A stretch of DNA of 53,158 nucleotides, from NCBI GenBank assembly GCA_947644195.1, contig CANRZB010000020.1:1-53158 (forward strand), in the 5' to 3' direction. The stretch's first letter is position 1. The number at the start of each line of letters is the position of its first letter. The DNA is from an uncultured Clostridium sp. (GTDB lineage: Bacteria > Bacillota > Clostridia > Lachnospirales > Lachnospiraceae). Under the pieces are notes generated by a model, which was given only the letters and a program-made list of their open reading frames with translations, made no database searches and was not told the origin of the DNA. A program made the position numbers and the translations under genes. Below are positions 35,221-44,338 of this stretch, piece by piece.

Positions 35221-35982
35221 ATGAGCGTCGAGGCATTGGTTAATGGAACGTATCAGCAGTTTAGCGAGAGTGACCGTGCGGTATGGGAATATTTATCGCA
35301 GCATCAGGCAGAGTGTGCGAATATGTCGATCGAAAAGGTGGCACAGAAATGTTGTGTTTCCCGTTCTGCCGTGATGAGGTTCGCTCAGAGGCTGGGATTT
35401 GAAGGTTTTGCAGAGTTAAAGTTATACATCAAAATGGATGGACAAAAAATGCCGGTGCAGAATGAGCTGGAACATATTTGTTCTCTCTATCAGAACGTTA
35501 TGAACGGGATTTGTGAGAAAAATTGTGATCCTCTGTTTGAGGCATTTGATCTGGCAAAGCGGTATTTTATTTTTGGGGAAGGGATGGTTCAAACTTCCAT
35601 CAAAAAGGAATTCAAGCGTATATTCATGAGTGCAGGCCATATGTTTTATGATGCACCCAGTGGACAGGAAATGTATAATTTAGTACCGTTACTTGGGAGT
35701 GATGATTTCTGTATTCTCGTATCTGTCTCCGGAAATAATAAAAAAATAGTGGAAATTGCCAGAAAGCTTCAGGTTCGGGGCGTTACCTTGATGTCGATTA
35801 CCAAAAACCGTGAGAATACCCTTGCACATATCTGTGATTTTCGGCTCTATGTGGATGAGAGTGGTCATTTTGAAACGCCGATCCATTGGCAGTATGAATC
35901 TACGACGTCGTATTTTATCCTGATTGATATCTTATTTTTAAAATACCTGGATTATCATCAGAGAAAGGGGGGGGGCAGATGA
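35221..35982 (+). CDS. RpiR/MurR-family regulator
   Basis: This 253-aa protein has an N-terminal HTH_6 domain with CCVSRSAVMRFAQRLGF, then a SIS domain (about 105-240) with VSVSGNNKKIVE, the sugar-phosphate-binding Ser loop. Such regulators sense phosphosugars and control uptake genes. It is cotranscribed with the next RpiR gene. The 3' end contains a run of nine G (35967-35975) ahead of the stop. Confidence 0.85.
   Translation: MSVEALVNGTYQQFSESDRAVWEYLSQHQAECANMSIEKVAQKCCVSRSAVMRFAQRLGFEGFAELKLYIKMDGQKMPVQNELEHICSLYQNVMNGICEKNCDPLFEAFDLAKRYFIFGEGMVQTSIKKEFKRIFMSAGHMFYDAPSGQEMYNLVPLLGSDDFCILVSVSGNNKKIVEIARKLQVRGVTLMSITKNRENTLAHICDFRLYVDESGHFETPIHWQYESTTSYFILIDILFLKYLDYHQRKGGGR
35967..35975 (+). 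repeat. G9 homopolymer at a gene junction
   Basis: Nine G residues encode KGGG at the end of the first RpiR protein and lie 3 nt before ATG 35979 of the second, in Shine-Dalgarno position. A length change would alter the first protein's end and the second's start signal. Confidence 0.8.
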
Positions 35983-36734
35983 GGTTAGAGGATCTGGTTC
36001 AGGAAAACTATGATCGCATGTGTGCGAATGATCTTCGGATCTGGAAGTATGTCTGTAGACATCAGGAAGAATGTAGGAAATTATCCCTGCATCAGCTCGC
36101 GGATGCCTGTCAGGTATCCCATGCAACGGTACAGCGTTTTCTTAAATTAATTGGCATGGATGGATATAGTGAATTTAAAGCGTTTTTGAAATGGAATAGT
36201 TTAAGTCAACCCGTATTTGACCAACGCAGTATTGAGGAAAATGGTTTTAATCTGAATCGGACGATTAGTCTGGTGCAGCAAGCGGACTGTTCAGATCTGT
36301 TTCGATCGATGAGCCAGGCGGAAAGCGTTTATGCCTACGGGAGCGGCGCTGTCCAGAAAGCCGCAGCTAAGGTGTTAAAGAATTATTTGATATTAGCGGA
36401 ACAGTTACTGCATGTGATCGAGGGAAAAGAAGAACGGATGATGGCGATCCAGCAGATGCAGCCCGGAGATGTTGTATTCTTGTTTTCGCTATCCGGCAAT
36501 AATCCGGTTATGAATGAATATGCCAGAGAACTACATGACAAGGGGATGATTTTGGTTGCAATTTGTCAGGACGGGGCAAATGATTTATCAAAACTTTGCC
36601 AGTATTATTTTCCTTTTTTTACACAGAAAATAGATATTGGCCGGCATGGGAAGAATTACTACAGCTCCGCCGGCATGTTTTTAATTGCAGAGATTATTAT
36701 GTTGAAATACACTGCCTATTTGTCAATGCAGTAA
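35979..36734 (+). CDS. Second RpiR-family regulator
   Basis: This 251-aa protein overlaps the first RpiR gene by 4 nt (ATGA). The HTH is LADACQVSHATVQRFLKLIGM, followed by the SIS domain with FLFSLSGNNPVMNE. Paralogous to the upstream gene, it may form a heteromer or respond to another sugar phosphate. Confidence 0.85.
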   Translation: MRLEDLVQENYDRMCANDLRIWKYVCRHQEECRKLSLHQLADACQVSHATVQRFLKLIGMDGYSEFKAFLKWNSLSQPVFDQRSIEENGFNLNRTISLVQQADCSDLFRSMSQAESVYAYGSGAVQKAAAKVLKNYLILAEQLLHVIEGKEERMMAIQQMQPGDVVFLFSLSGNNPVMNEYARELHDKGMILVAICQDGANDLSKLCQYYFPFFTQKIDIGRHGKNYYSSAGMFLIAEIIMLKYTAYLSMQ

Positions 36735-36860
36735 AGTTTAATCTACGAGTTACTTGCAGGTAAGGTGTTTGTTGATGTTTGATGATTGAAATAAATCCGA
36801 ATGAGATTTTTTGTTGGCAGTGAACAGATATATAAGAATGGGAAATACAGGGAGGACGTT

Positions 36861-37724
36861 ATGGAACAATTACATGGGAATTGCCTACATGAGCCGGGGA
36901 CGGATATGCCGTTGCCTGGTCTTTTTTTGGAAAAGAACCAAACGATCAGGTTAATAGCAACGGATATGGATGGAACACTTTTGGATGATCCGCGGGTGGT
37001 TCCAGTGGATTTTATGGATTGGGTAGCGCAGCATCCTCAGATGTGCATTGTTATTGCCAGCGGGCGACAATACTACAACATGCGAAAATTGTTTGGAAAA
37101 ATGGAAGACAATCTGGTGTTTATTGCGGAAAACGGCGGGATTGTCTTTGAGCATGGAACTGCCGTTTATGTGGATGAAATGAGAAAAGAAGATGTGACGG
37201 ACTGTCTCCGCCGGTTAGGGAATCAGGAGAAACAGGCCGTGATTTTATGTGGTGCAAAAAGCACTTATATGCAGCACCATTGCCAGGAAACAGAAAGAAA
37301 TGCAAAGAATTATTATGAAAATCTGATTTTTGTGGATGATCTGGCTAGTTGTATCCAGCAGGATCAGATTGTGAAAATTGCGGTATTTTATGAGGCGCAT
37401 AATGCAGAAGAGAACTATGCCCGTTTGAGTGGTTGGAACCGCCGTTTGCAGGCTTCTTTATCGGGGGAAAGCTGGATTGATCTGGCGAATGTGACTGCGA
37501 ATAAGGGAAATGCTTTGGCAATGATTCAGGATAAATATCAAATTTCTAAGGAGGAAAGTATGGCGTTTGGCGATTACCTCAATGATGTCGGGTTGTTGCA
37601 ATGTTGTGAAATGAGTTTTGCGATGGAAAATGCACATCCGGATTTAAAAAAGATTGCAAAGTATATCGCGCCATCTAATCGGGAAGGTGGGGTACAAAAG
37701 GTGTTGCGTGCAGCGCTTTCGTGA
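36861..37724 (+). CDS. Cof-type HAD phosphatase
   Basis: This 287-aa protein starts at ATG 36861 after GGGAGGACGTT. HAD motifs are DMDGTLLDD (motif I), ASGRQ (II), a Lys in ANKGNALA (III) and GDYLNDVGLL (IV), with a C2 cap. Such enzymes dephosphorylate sugar phosphates. The position after the RpiR pair suggests a role in phosphosugar stress or overflow. Confidence 0.88.
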   Translation: MEQLHGNCLHEPGTDMPLPGLFLEKNQTIRLIATDMDGTLLDDPRVVPVDFMDWVAQHPQMCIVIASGRQYYNMRKLFGKMEDNLVFIAENGGIVFEHGTAVYVDEMRKEDVTDCLRRLGNQEKQAVILCGAKSTYMQHHCQETERNAKNYYENLIFVDDLASCIQQDQIVKIAVFYEAHNAEENYARLSGWNRRLQASLSGESWIDLANVTANKGNALAMIQDKYQISKEESMAFGDYLNDVGLLQCCEMSFAMENAHPDLKKIAKYIAPSNREGGVQKVLRAALS

Positions 37725-37775
37725 TGGGGAGATAGATTTTAAAAATGTAGATTTTCTATGATTAATAAAAAATAA

Positions 37776-37804
37776 TTGACAATAAAATAAACCTGTGATA
37801 TATT
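37776..37804 (+). promoter_or_regulatory. Sigma-A promoter
   Basis: TTGACA (37776-37781), a 17-nt spacer and TATATT (37799-37804) sit about 40 nt before ATG 37846. Confidence 0.85.
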
Positions 37805-37845
37805 GTTATGGTAACGATAGATTCTAAAGAAAATAGGAGATTTAC

Positions 37846-38337
37846 ATGAGAAATTATTTTAAAGAAATGACAAAGGCCACAAAATGGATATTATTTGTTT
37901 TGTTGGGATTTCTTGTATTGGGAAAGATTGCCAGCGCTAGTATTAGTCAAAATGGGTCTGATGTCAAATTTACCAAACAATATGTAAAACAGTATAGTGA
38001 CCGTGATGGTTATACCGATTATTCATTGATTTCGGTTGGAAAGAAGAGGAACGAAGGTAAAACCTTGTATGTAACTGTTACACACATGTATGATAAAAAT
38101 GGTAATAATAAAGACAATGATTGGACATATACCCGTTGGCGGGTTGATAAAGCATATAATGGCCGAAAAATTGAAATGGCGCATAATGTTAAATTAAAGA
38201 GAACAGTATATACAGGAATTTCTTTAAATTCTAAAGTGATGAATAATGAGTTTTTGTATGTGTCAGCAAGAGGAAATAGTTCAAAATATACTGCTCAGAT
38301 TTCTGGATATATTCATAATTTTAATTTATACTCCTGA
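37846..38337 (+). CDS. Exported 163-aa protein, unknown
   Basis: A signal peptide (about 1-32, hydrophobic ILFVLLGFLVLG, then ASA) is followed by a mature beta-rich part of about 130 residues. It has YTDYSLISVGKK, WTYTRWRVDKAYNG and a terminal HNFNLYS. It directly precedes an ABC-transporter operon, so it may be a secreted peptide handled or sensed by it, for example a bacteriocin or a pheromone precursor. No known bacteriocin family was matched. Confidence 0.6.
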   Translation: MRNYFKEMTKATKWILFVLLGFLVLGKIASASISQNGSDVKFTKQYVKQYSDRDGYTDYSLISVGKKRNEGKTLYVTVTHMYDKNGNNKDNDWTYTRWRVDKAYNGRKIEMAHNVKLKRTVYTGISLNSKVMNNEFLYVSARGNSSKYTAQISGYIHNFNLYS

Positions 38338-38441
38338 TCGGTAAATGAGATATAACTCACTTGGTTTGAGAAATGTTTTAAAGATTTTTAGTACAAATGC
38401 GTTATGGTGTATTTTAATTTTGTGAGAGGAAATATCATTTC

Positions 38442-39317
38442 ATGTTGAGATATCTTAAATACAATTTGATCATCATGTCACAGAAAAAGACTTTTCGGTT
38501 TGTGTTTTTTGGAATGGTAATTTTATGTGTCAGCCTGCCTTTGTTTCAGTTAATGAAACATTGGGGGGAGTATGAGTATGCTTTACCCTCTGCGGATGTT
38601 TTATTTGTGGCAAATGGGGAAAGTGAGTGGTGGTCATATCTGAGTTTTTTGTTTCCATTTCTGATAATTCTACCCTATGGATTTTCATTTATGGATGAAC
38701 ATAAAAATGGTGTGATTCTATATGTCCTGACGAGAGGGGAGCGTCGAACCTATTATTATGCGCAGATGGCAACCTGTTTTATTGGGACGGCGATAACAAT
38801 TTTAATTCCATTCCTCCTTAATATCCTGATGAATGGAATACTTTTTCCTATGACTGGCAACGATGCGGTTATGGGATATCAGAAATATGATGTGAACTGG
38901 TGCATGCGGATTATGGGGCAGGGTTTTTATAAAAATACCTTATCTGAAGGCGCTATTTTAAAACACCTGGCGATAGACTTGCCTCAAGTGCGTAATATCT
39001 TAATTTCGCTTTGGACTGCTATTGTCAGTGGAGTAATTAGTTGTTTTTTTTATGGGGTCTCTTTGCTGGTTAAAAGAGGTAGTATTTGGATTTTGATAAT
39101 TAGTTATTTGTTTTTTCAGTTTTTTGTCATGCTGGACAACCTTTGGGAAGAAGCGGAATTCTTTGGAATGTATGTTAATTTGGACCTCTTGGATTATCTT
39201 TCAGGGGGATATCCGGAATATGGATTAATATATCCATTATATCTCTTAATTCTTTTAGTACTGTTAGCCTTGACATGTGGTATGATACAGCATCGTGTAA
39301 GAAATGATGAGAGGTAG
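38442..39317 (+). CDS. ABC transporter permease (putative)
   Basis: This 291-aa protein has about six membrane spans in the ABC-2 permease style, including WSYLSFLFPFLIILPYGFSFMD and a C-terminal LLILLVLLALTC. It overlaps the next permease gene by 14 nt. With the ATPase gene downstream it likely makes a peptide or drug exporter. Confidence 0.65.
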   Translation: MLRYLKYNLIIMSQKKTFRFVFFGMVILCVSLPLFQLMKHWGEYEYALPSADVLFVANGESEWWSYLSFLFPFLIILPYGFSFMDEHKNGVILYVLTRGERRTYYYAQMATCFIGTAITILIPFLLNILMNGILFPMTGNDAVMGYQKYDVNWCMRIMGQGFYKNTLSEGAILKHLAIDLPQVRNILISLWTAIVSGVISCFFYGVSLLVKRGSIWILIISYLFFQFFVMLDNLWEEAEFFGMYVNLDLLDYLSGGYPEYGLIYPLYLLILLVLLALTCGMIQHRVRNDER

Positions 39318-40095
39318 AGAGTTGATATTCTTCCGAAAAAAATATATTGCCATTTTTTTATTGCTGCCATTGATTTTACTTTATCGTTTTGATCTGGTTT
39401 TGTATGCCGAACCGATGGAAAATGCTGTAGGTGAGGTTTTTTTAATGCATTTTTTTGGTGGAAGTTATCGTTTAGATCAGTTAGATTTATCCGTTTCCGT
39501 TTTGGGTTTATTTGGCCTTGTTTTTATAAATATATTGTTTACAGATTATTTGACACAAGATGTTTTTATTAATACAGAATATATTTTTACGAGATTCCAG
39601 AACAGATGGTGTTGGTATTACCGAAAGATCATCGGAGTCATTTTGTATAGTAGTCTGGGAATTCTGTTATATATGTCCTTGTACGTGGTAAATGCAGTTT
39701 GGACATCGGAATATCCTTTGACAAAAAAGGATTTGGGAATAATGATATCTGTTTTTGTCATACTGACATTATTTACTTATTTTAGTGTTATTTTAATTAA
39801 TTTGTTAGCATTGCGTTTTGGCAATACGATTGGTTTTATCATTACTTACTCTTTTTTGATTATAAGTACAATAATTACAATGCATTTGCAGGAAGATCCA
39901 GATAAAGTTATGACACAGGTTTTGCATCGTTTGAATCCAATGTCAAATATTCTGGTAAGCTGGAATTTTAGTAATGCCTATGTTTTATGGGGAATCGGGT
40001 ATTACTTTGTTGCCTGTATTATCTTTTCCTGGCTGCTATGGAGGAAGTTTCGAAGAATGGAAATAGGAATAAATGTGCGGACAGAGGTATCTTAG
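39304..40095 (+). CDS. ABC transporter permease (putative)
   Basis: This 263-aa protein has about six membrane spans and starts with tandem ATG at 39304/39307. It is the second half of a probable heterodimeric permease with the previous gene. The ATPase gene follows after 43 nt. Confidence 0.65.
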   Translation: MMRGRELIFFRKKYIAIFLLLPLILLYRFDLVLYAEPMENAVGEVFLMHFFGGSYRLDQLDLSVSVLGLFGLVFINILFTDYLTQDVFINTEYIFTRFQNRWCWYYRKIIGVILYSSLGILLYMSLYVVNAVWTSEYPLTKKDLGIMISVFVILTLFTYFSVILINLLALRFGNTIGFIITYSFLIISTIITMHLQEDPDKVMTQVLHRLNPMSNILVSWNFSNAYVLWGIGYYFVACIIFSWLLWRKFRRMEIGINVRTEVS

Positions 40096-40138
40096 CAAAG
40101 GAAAACTGTTGGAAGGTGCGCAGAAATGAGGATTTTTT

Positions 40139-40795
40139 ATGATAAATAGGTTAGAAGTAAAACAGGTATCAAAAATAATTGATAAGAACACGATTCTACA
40201 AGATGTTTCGTTTTCTTTAACTCAGGGGAAAATTTATGGGTTTATTGGAAAAAATGGATCCGGGAAGACGATGTTGTTACGGACAATGGCGGGGCTGGTA
40301 AAGTGTAGTTCTGGAGAAATTAATTTTAATCAGAAGAAAGTTATCTTTGGAAAGGAAATGCCCTATTCCGCAGGAATAATAATAGAAAATGCAGGAATGT
40401 ATCCCAATTTTTCGGGGATGGAAAACTTAAATTTTTTGGCTTCCATTCGAAAAAAAATTACGAAAGATCAGATTCGAGATACTATCGTAAGGGTTGGTTT
40501 AGATCCCGATGATAAGAGAAAAATTAAAAAATATTCCTTAGGCATGAGACAGCGTATTACGATTGCACAGGCAATTATGGAGAGACCACAAGTATTATTG
40601 TTGGATGAACCAACCAATTCACTAGATGAAAATGGAGTGGAGCAGATTAGACGGATCTTGATGGAGGAAAAGGAGCGAGGAGCTATTGTTTGTCTGGCCA
40701 GTCATAATATGGAAGATATTCGTAAGATTTGTGACGAGGTGTTTGTGGTAAAGGCAGGAAAGGTGCAACTGGTAAAAAAGGATGAAAATGAGTAG
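40139..40795 (+). CDS. ABC transporter ATPase
   Basis: In this 218-aa protein, Walker A is GKNGSGKT (about 36-43), the signature YSLGMRQRIT (about 131-140) replaces LSGGQ, Walker B is VLLLDEP, and the H-loop His lies in LASHNME. It energises the two permeases upstream. Confidence 0.9.
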   Translation: MINRLEVKQVSKIIDKNTILQDVSFSLTQGKIYGFIGKNGSGKTMLLRTMAGLVKCSSGEINFNQKKVIFGKEMPYSAGIIIENAGMYPNFSGMENLNFLASIRKKITKDQIRDTIVRVGLDPDDKRKIKKYSLGMRQRITIAQAIMERPQVLLLDEPTNSLDENGVEQIRRILMEEKERGAIVCLASHNMEDIRKICDEVFVVKAGKVQLVKKDENE

Positions 40796-41456
40796 ATTAG
40801 TACGAAACATTGGGTTATTTTTTCTGGTTTTTTTGATGGGAATTTTATTATTAAAAGCGGTAGCATTTCGGAAAGCACCTTGTGAAAATGAAATGACCCT
40901 GGGAGATTTGCAAAGTCAATCCATTGTGGTGGAATATGTCGAAACCGACGAAGGTTGGTCAGAGGAAAGTCTTTCTGGATTTTGCCAGCGACAGATAGAA
41001 TTGTCAGAAGATTGTACCACTATTTTGAGAGTAAAACCTACTGAAAATATTTATTTTAATCAAAGTATTATTCTACAGGAAGTGTCTGTGGAAGAAGTGG
41101 TACGTGGGGATTGTCCAGATAAGAAAATATGGATTGACCACGGCCTGGCATCTACAATTACATATCGTGACAAAAAAATAGTTTTATCGGGAATGGAACG
41201 ATCTTTTATGCAGCTAGATTGTGAATATTTGTTGTTTTGTGATCCTGTGGCGACCAATCGGTATTCCGACCGTAAAGTTTACCGAGAGATGGATGAACTA
41301 TGGATCGGCTGTTATAACATTACCAGGGATTGTGTAGATACCGTCCAGAAAAATGATCCGCCATATGATGATAAAATTGAGTTTTATTGTACAAGCAAGA
41401 GCTTGCTGGAATGTTATATGGATACAAAAAAGGCGCTAAAGGAGAAATATTTGTAA
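40782..41456 (+). CDS. Membrane-anchored exported protein, 224 aa
   Basis: An N-terminal anchor (about 8-28) is followed by an acidic extracellular domain with several Cys. It overlaps the ATPase gene by 14 nt, so it belongs to the same operon. The function is unknown; it could be an accessory or immunity protein of the transporter. Confidence 0.65.
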   Translation: MKMSRLVRNIGLFFLVFLMGILLLKAVAFRKAPCENEMTLGDLQSQSIVVEYVETDEGWSEESLSGFCQRQIELSEDCTTILRVKPTENIYFNQSIILQEVSVEEVVRGDCPDKKIWIDHGLASTITYRDKKIVLSGMERSFMQLDCEYLLFCDPVATNRYSDRKVYREMDELWIGCYNITRDCVDTVQKNDPPYDDKIEFYCTSKSLLECYMDTKKALKEKYL

Positions 41457-41517
41457 GACAAAGGCAGTCTGCTTTGATAAAGCTGAAACTAGAAAAGCTG
41501 TCGAAATAAAATAAGGA

Positions 41518-41546
41518 TTGACAGTGAACCACTGAACCGATATGAT
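41518..41546 (+). promoter_or_regulatory. Sigma-A promoter of the LRR protein gene
   Basis: TTGACA (41518-41523), a 17-nt spacer and TATGAT (41541-41546). Confidence 0.85.
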
Positions 41547-41638
41547 AGAGGCAAGATATTATGTAACAAATTTATTGATATCTTTCAATATTATATGAGG
41601 ATGATTATTGAAAGGTGTCTCCAGAAAGGATGTGTGCA

Positions 41639-44083
41639 ATGAGAAAAAATTGGAAAAAAAGTATTAGTATCATCGTATCTGCTTGCCTGATTGTATCATC
41701 TTCGGTATTTTCCGGGGATTTTGGTACGGGATCTACGGTTCGTGTGGCGTGCGCAGAGACAAATGTGGATACGACTACGGAGTATACGGACGAAGCCACC
41801 GAGTGTAAGTACAAATTATTCAAAGTTGGCACTGACACTGTAAAAGCAGAAATTATTGGATATGCTGGAACAGATAAGGCAGTGGTTATCCCGACAACAG
41901 TAGGAACAGAGCCGGCGTATAAGGTGGCAAGAATTCAAAAAGAGGCATTTAAGGATAGTGACATAACCAGCGTAGAAATTTCAGAAGGTGTTGAGGAAAT
42001 TGGCGAGTCTTCCTTTGCCGGATGTTTATCGCTTGTAAGCGTAAAGATTCCCTCTACGGTTACAAAATGGAAAGAGGGTGACAATTATTTCAATGGTGCG
42101 TTCAAAGATTGTACAGCATTGACAGAGCTGGAATTGGCAGAGGGGCTGACGACGCTCGGCCAGGAGGCATTTCGTGGCTGTACGTCACTTACCACTGTAA
42201 AAATTCCTTCGACGATAACGTTTTTCCCAAGTTATGTTTTTTGGGGATGTAATAAGCTTGTCAATTTGGAATTGACCGAGGGTCTTACACAGATGGGATA
42301 TCAAGCGTTTCGGGAGTGTAATGCTCTGAAGGAGGTACGAATTCCTTCGACAATTAAAAATTGGAATATCATACGATCAAACGGAGTTCCGCAAGCAGTA
42401 TATGACTGTGCTCCATTTTTTTCATGTTCTTCCTTAGAGAAAGTAACGTTTGCGGACGGGCTGACCACGTTATCTGGTTTTCAGGGAATCAGGGGATGCC
42501 CGTTGGTCAAGGAGCTTGATATTCCAGCTTCCGTGATGGATATTGACCGAGCATTTACCAATTGTACTTATCTGGAAAAGGTAACGATGCATGATGGCTT
42601 GGAATCTATTGGTACCAATGCCTTTGATGGCTGCAGTTCTTTGCAGGAGGTGAAAATTCCAGGCACTGTTACTTCATTAGGATATCGGGCATTTTATAAA
42701 TGTTCTTCTTTGGAAAGCTTGATGCTGCCTTCTAGACTAAATAGTATGGAGAATCAAATTACAAGGGGATGCAGTAAACTGAAAGAAGTTTATCTATTGG
42801 CACCATCTGTAGCGTATCAAGATTTTGGTTTGGCAGAGGGTGGAACGTATCATTGTATTGGTGGAAGTAGCACCTACAAAGCATATTATGCGAACCACCC
42901 AGATGCAACAGTAGAAATACCTGTCTTTTCCGGGATAACAGCAGAAGGATATTCCGGTGTCTATGACGGCGAAGATCATGATGTTTTGGTAAAAACCGAG
43001 GGGATGCAAGAGGGAGATTCGGTAGAATATTACGTTAGTGGAACAGATGGATTCCAGTCGGTTCTTCCAAAAATCAAGGAACCAGGAAAATATACCATTG
43101 ATATTTTGGTGATGCGTCCTTCCCCGGATAGCATGATGCAGATGGGAGTTGTTAAAGCTGAGGCAGAGATTCAGAAAAAAGAGAGTAGTATTAAGCTGAA
43201 GGATATGGAGGTAACCGGCAGTGATTATACGATAGAACCAGAGAGTTATGTTGGTGATGAAGATGCAGAAATTACCTATTCATACTATAAAGATGAGGCG
43301 TTGTCTGTTTCTTGTGCCAAGCCAACGGAACCGGGAGTCTATTATGTAAAGGCAACACTTGCGGAAGGGAATCATTATCTGGCAAGTGAGAGTAATGTGG
43401 TAACACTTACCATTATTGCAACTCCCCAACCAAGTACCGAACCGAGTATGGAGCCAAGTGCAGAGCCAAGTACGGAACCAAGCACCGAGCCGAGTACAGA
43501 GCCAAGTACCGAGCCGAGTGCGGAACCAAGCACGGAACCAAGCACCGAGCCAAGTGCACAACCAAGTGCGAAACCAAGTGTGCAACCAAGTGCAGCACCG
43601 AGTACAGCGCCAAGCCAGAATCCAGGAATTAAAGCTACACAGGCACCTGCCGGGATAGCAAAAGGCAGTACAATGAAAGTAAGTGGCGCAGCATATAAAG
43701 TAACTGCGAATAATACGGTAGAGTATTCTGGAGCAGTCAAAAAGAATCCAGCGAATGTAACGATTCCTGATATAGTTCAGGTTCAGGGAAACACCTACAA
43801 GGTTACTAGTATTAAATCAAATGCCTTTCAGGGAAATAAGAAATTAAAGTCTGTAGTTATTGGCAAAAATGTTAAAACGATTGGAAAACAGGCATTTTAT
43901 AAATGTACCAAGTTAAAGAAAGTAACTTTTAAGGGAACATCTGTAACCAAGATAAATAAAAAGGCATTTTCTAAAACAGCGAAAAAGATAACGGTTATTG
44001 TACCAAAGAAAGTACTGAAAAATTATAAAAAGTTGTTGAAGAAGGGCGGTATCAGTAAGAAAGCAAAATATAAAAAGAAATAG
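41639..44083 (+). CDS. BspA-like leucine-rich-repeat surface protein
   Basis: This 814-aa protein starts at ATG 41639. The signal peptide (about 1-35) ends near VACAET. A LRR_5/BspA array (about 75-400) has repeats of the form [20 protein letters not shown]. An Ig-like pair follows (about 425-600), then a Pro/Ser/Thr linker (about 605-665) with tandem TEPS/AEPS repeats. A C-terminal second short LRR (about 700-780) ends in a Lys-rich tail. BspA proteins bind host or neighbouring cells. There is no LPXTG; the basic C-terminus may bind cell-wall polymer. Confidence 0.88.
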   Translation: MRKNWKKSISIIVSACLIVSSSVFSGDFGTGSTVRVACAETNVDTTTEYTDEATECKYKLFKVGTDTVKAEIIGYAGTDKAVVIPTTVGTEPAYKVARIQKEAFKDSDITSVEISEGVEEIGESSFAGCLSLVSVKIPSTVTKWKEGDNYFNGAFKDCTALTELELAEGLTTLGQEAFRGCTSLTTVKIPSTITFFPSYVFWGCNKLVNLELTEGLTQMGYQAFRECNALKEVRIPSTIKNWNIIRSNGVPQAVYDCAPFFSCSSLEKVTFADGLTTLSGFQGIRGCPLVKELDIPASVMDIDRAFTNCTYLEKVTMHDGLESIGTNAFDGCSSLQEVKIPGTVTSLGYRAFYKCSSLESLMLPSRLNSMENQITRGCSKLKEVYLLAPSVAYQDFGLAEGGTYHCIGGSSTYKAYYANHPDATVEIPVFSGITAEGYSGVYDGEDHDVLVKTEGMQEGDSVEYYVSGTDGFQSVLPKIKEPGKYTIDILVMRPSPDSMMQMGVVKAEAEIQKKESSIKLKDMEVTGSDYTIEPESYVGDEDAEITYSYYKDEALSVSCAKPTEPGVYYVKATLAEGNHYLASESNVVTLTIIATPQPSTEPSMEPSAEPSTEPSTEPSTEPSTEPSAEPSTEPSTEPSAQPSAKPSVQPSAAPSTAPSQNPGIKATQAPAGIAKGSTMKVSGAAYKVTANNTVEYSGAVKKNPANVTIPDIVQVQGNTYKVTSIKSNAFQGNKKLKSVVIGKNVKTIGKQAFYKCTKLKKVTFKGTSVTKINKKAFSKTAKKITVIVPKKVLKNYKKLLKKGGISKKAKYKKK
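43430..43620 (+). repeat. Tandem 12-nt repeats coding TEPS
   Basis: About fourteen near-tandem copies of a 12-nt unit (GTxCCGAACCAA-like) encode [T/A]-E-P-S. Slippage would change the linker length. Confidence 0.75.
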
Positions 44084-44110
44084 TTTTTTCGTAGTTAATA
44101 TTTTTTTAAG

Positions 44111-44150
44111 TGGTTGCCTGATGATGAAGCGGTCAGGCAACCGCTTTTTG
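44111..44150 (+). terminator. Terminator after the LRR gene
   Basis: TGGTTGCCTGA (44111-44121) pairs with TCAGGCAACC (44133-44142), followed by CGC and T5. Confidence 0.85.
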
Positions 44151-44258
44151 TTTTTAGAGTTCGGTATATGCATTTTGCGCGTGTGCAAGAGTTTCGTTCA
44201 GTGAAAACTCTTGGTTATGATTTTTAAGTTGTGGCTAGCCAACAATGGAAAACGGTGC

Positions 44259-44264
44259 TATAAT
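44259..44264 (+). promoter_or_regulatory. Extended -10 promoter
   Basis: TGCTATAAT (TATAAT at 44259-44264) lies 75 nt before ATG 44339. Confidence 0.6.
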
Positions 44265-44338
44265 ACATAGTAGCACGACATTTTCATGTGTTTATTTTTG
44301 TTGGGCAAAAATATGTTTTAGAAGAAGGATGGGATAGC

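Noticed and set aside
37846-41456. Lactococcin-972-type bacteriocin operon
   Set aside because: The exported protein lacks that family's pattern, and the permeases are not of the single large DUF1430 type.
43280-43740. Antisense open frames rich in Trp/Gly/Leu
   Set aside because: They are mirror images of the TEPS repeat tract in the LRR protein gene.
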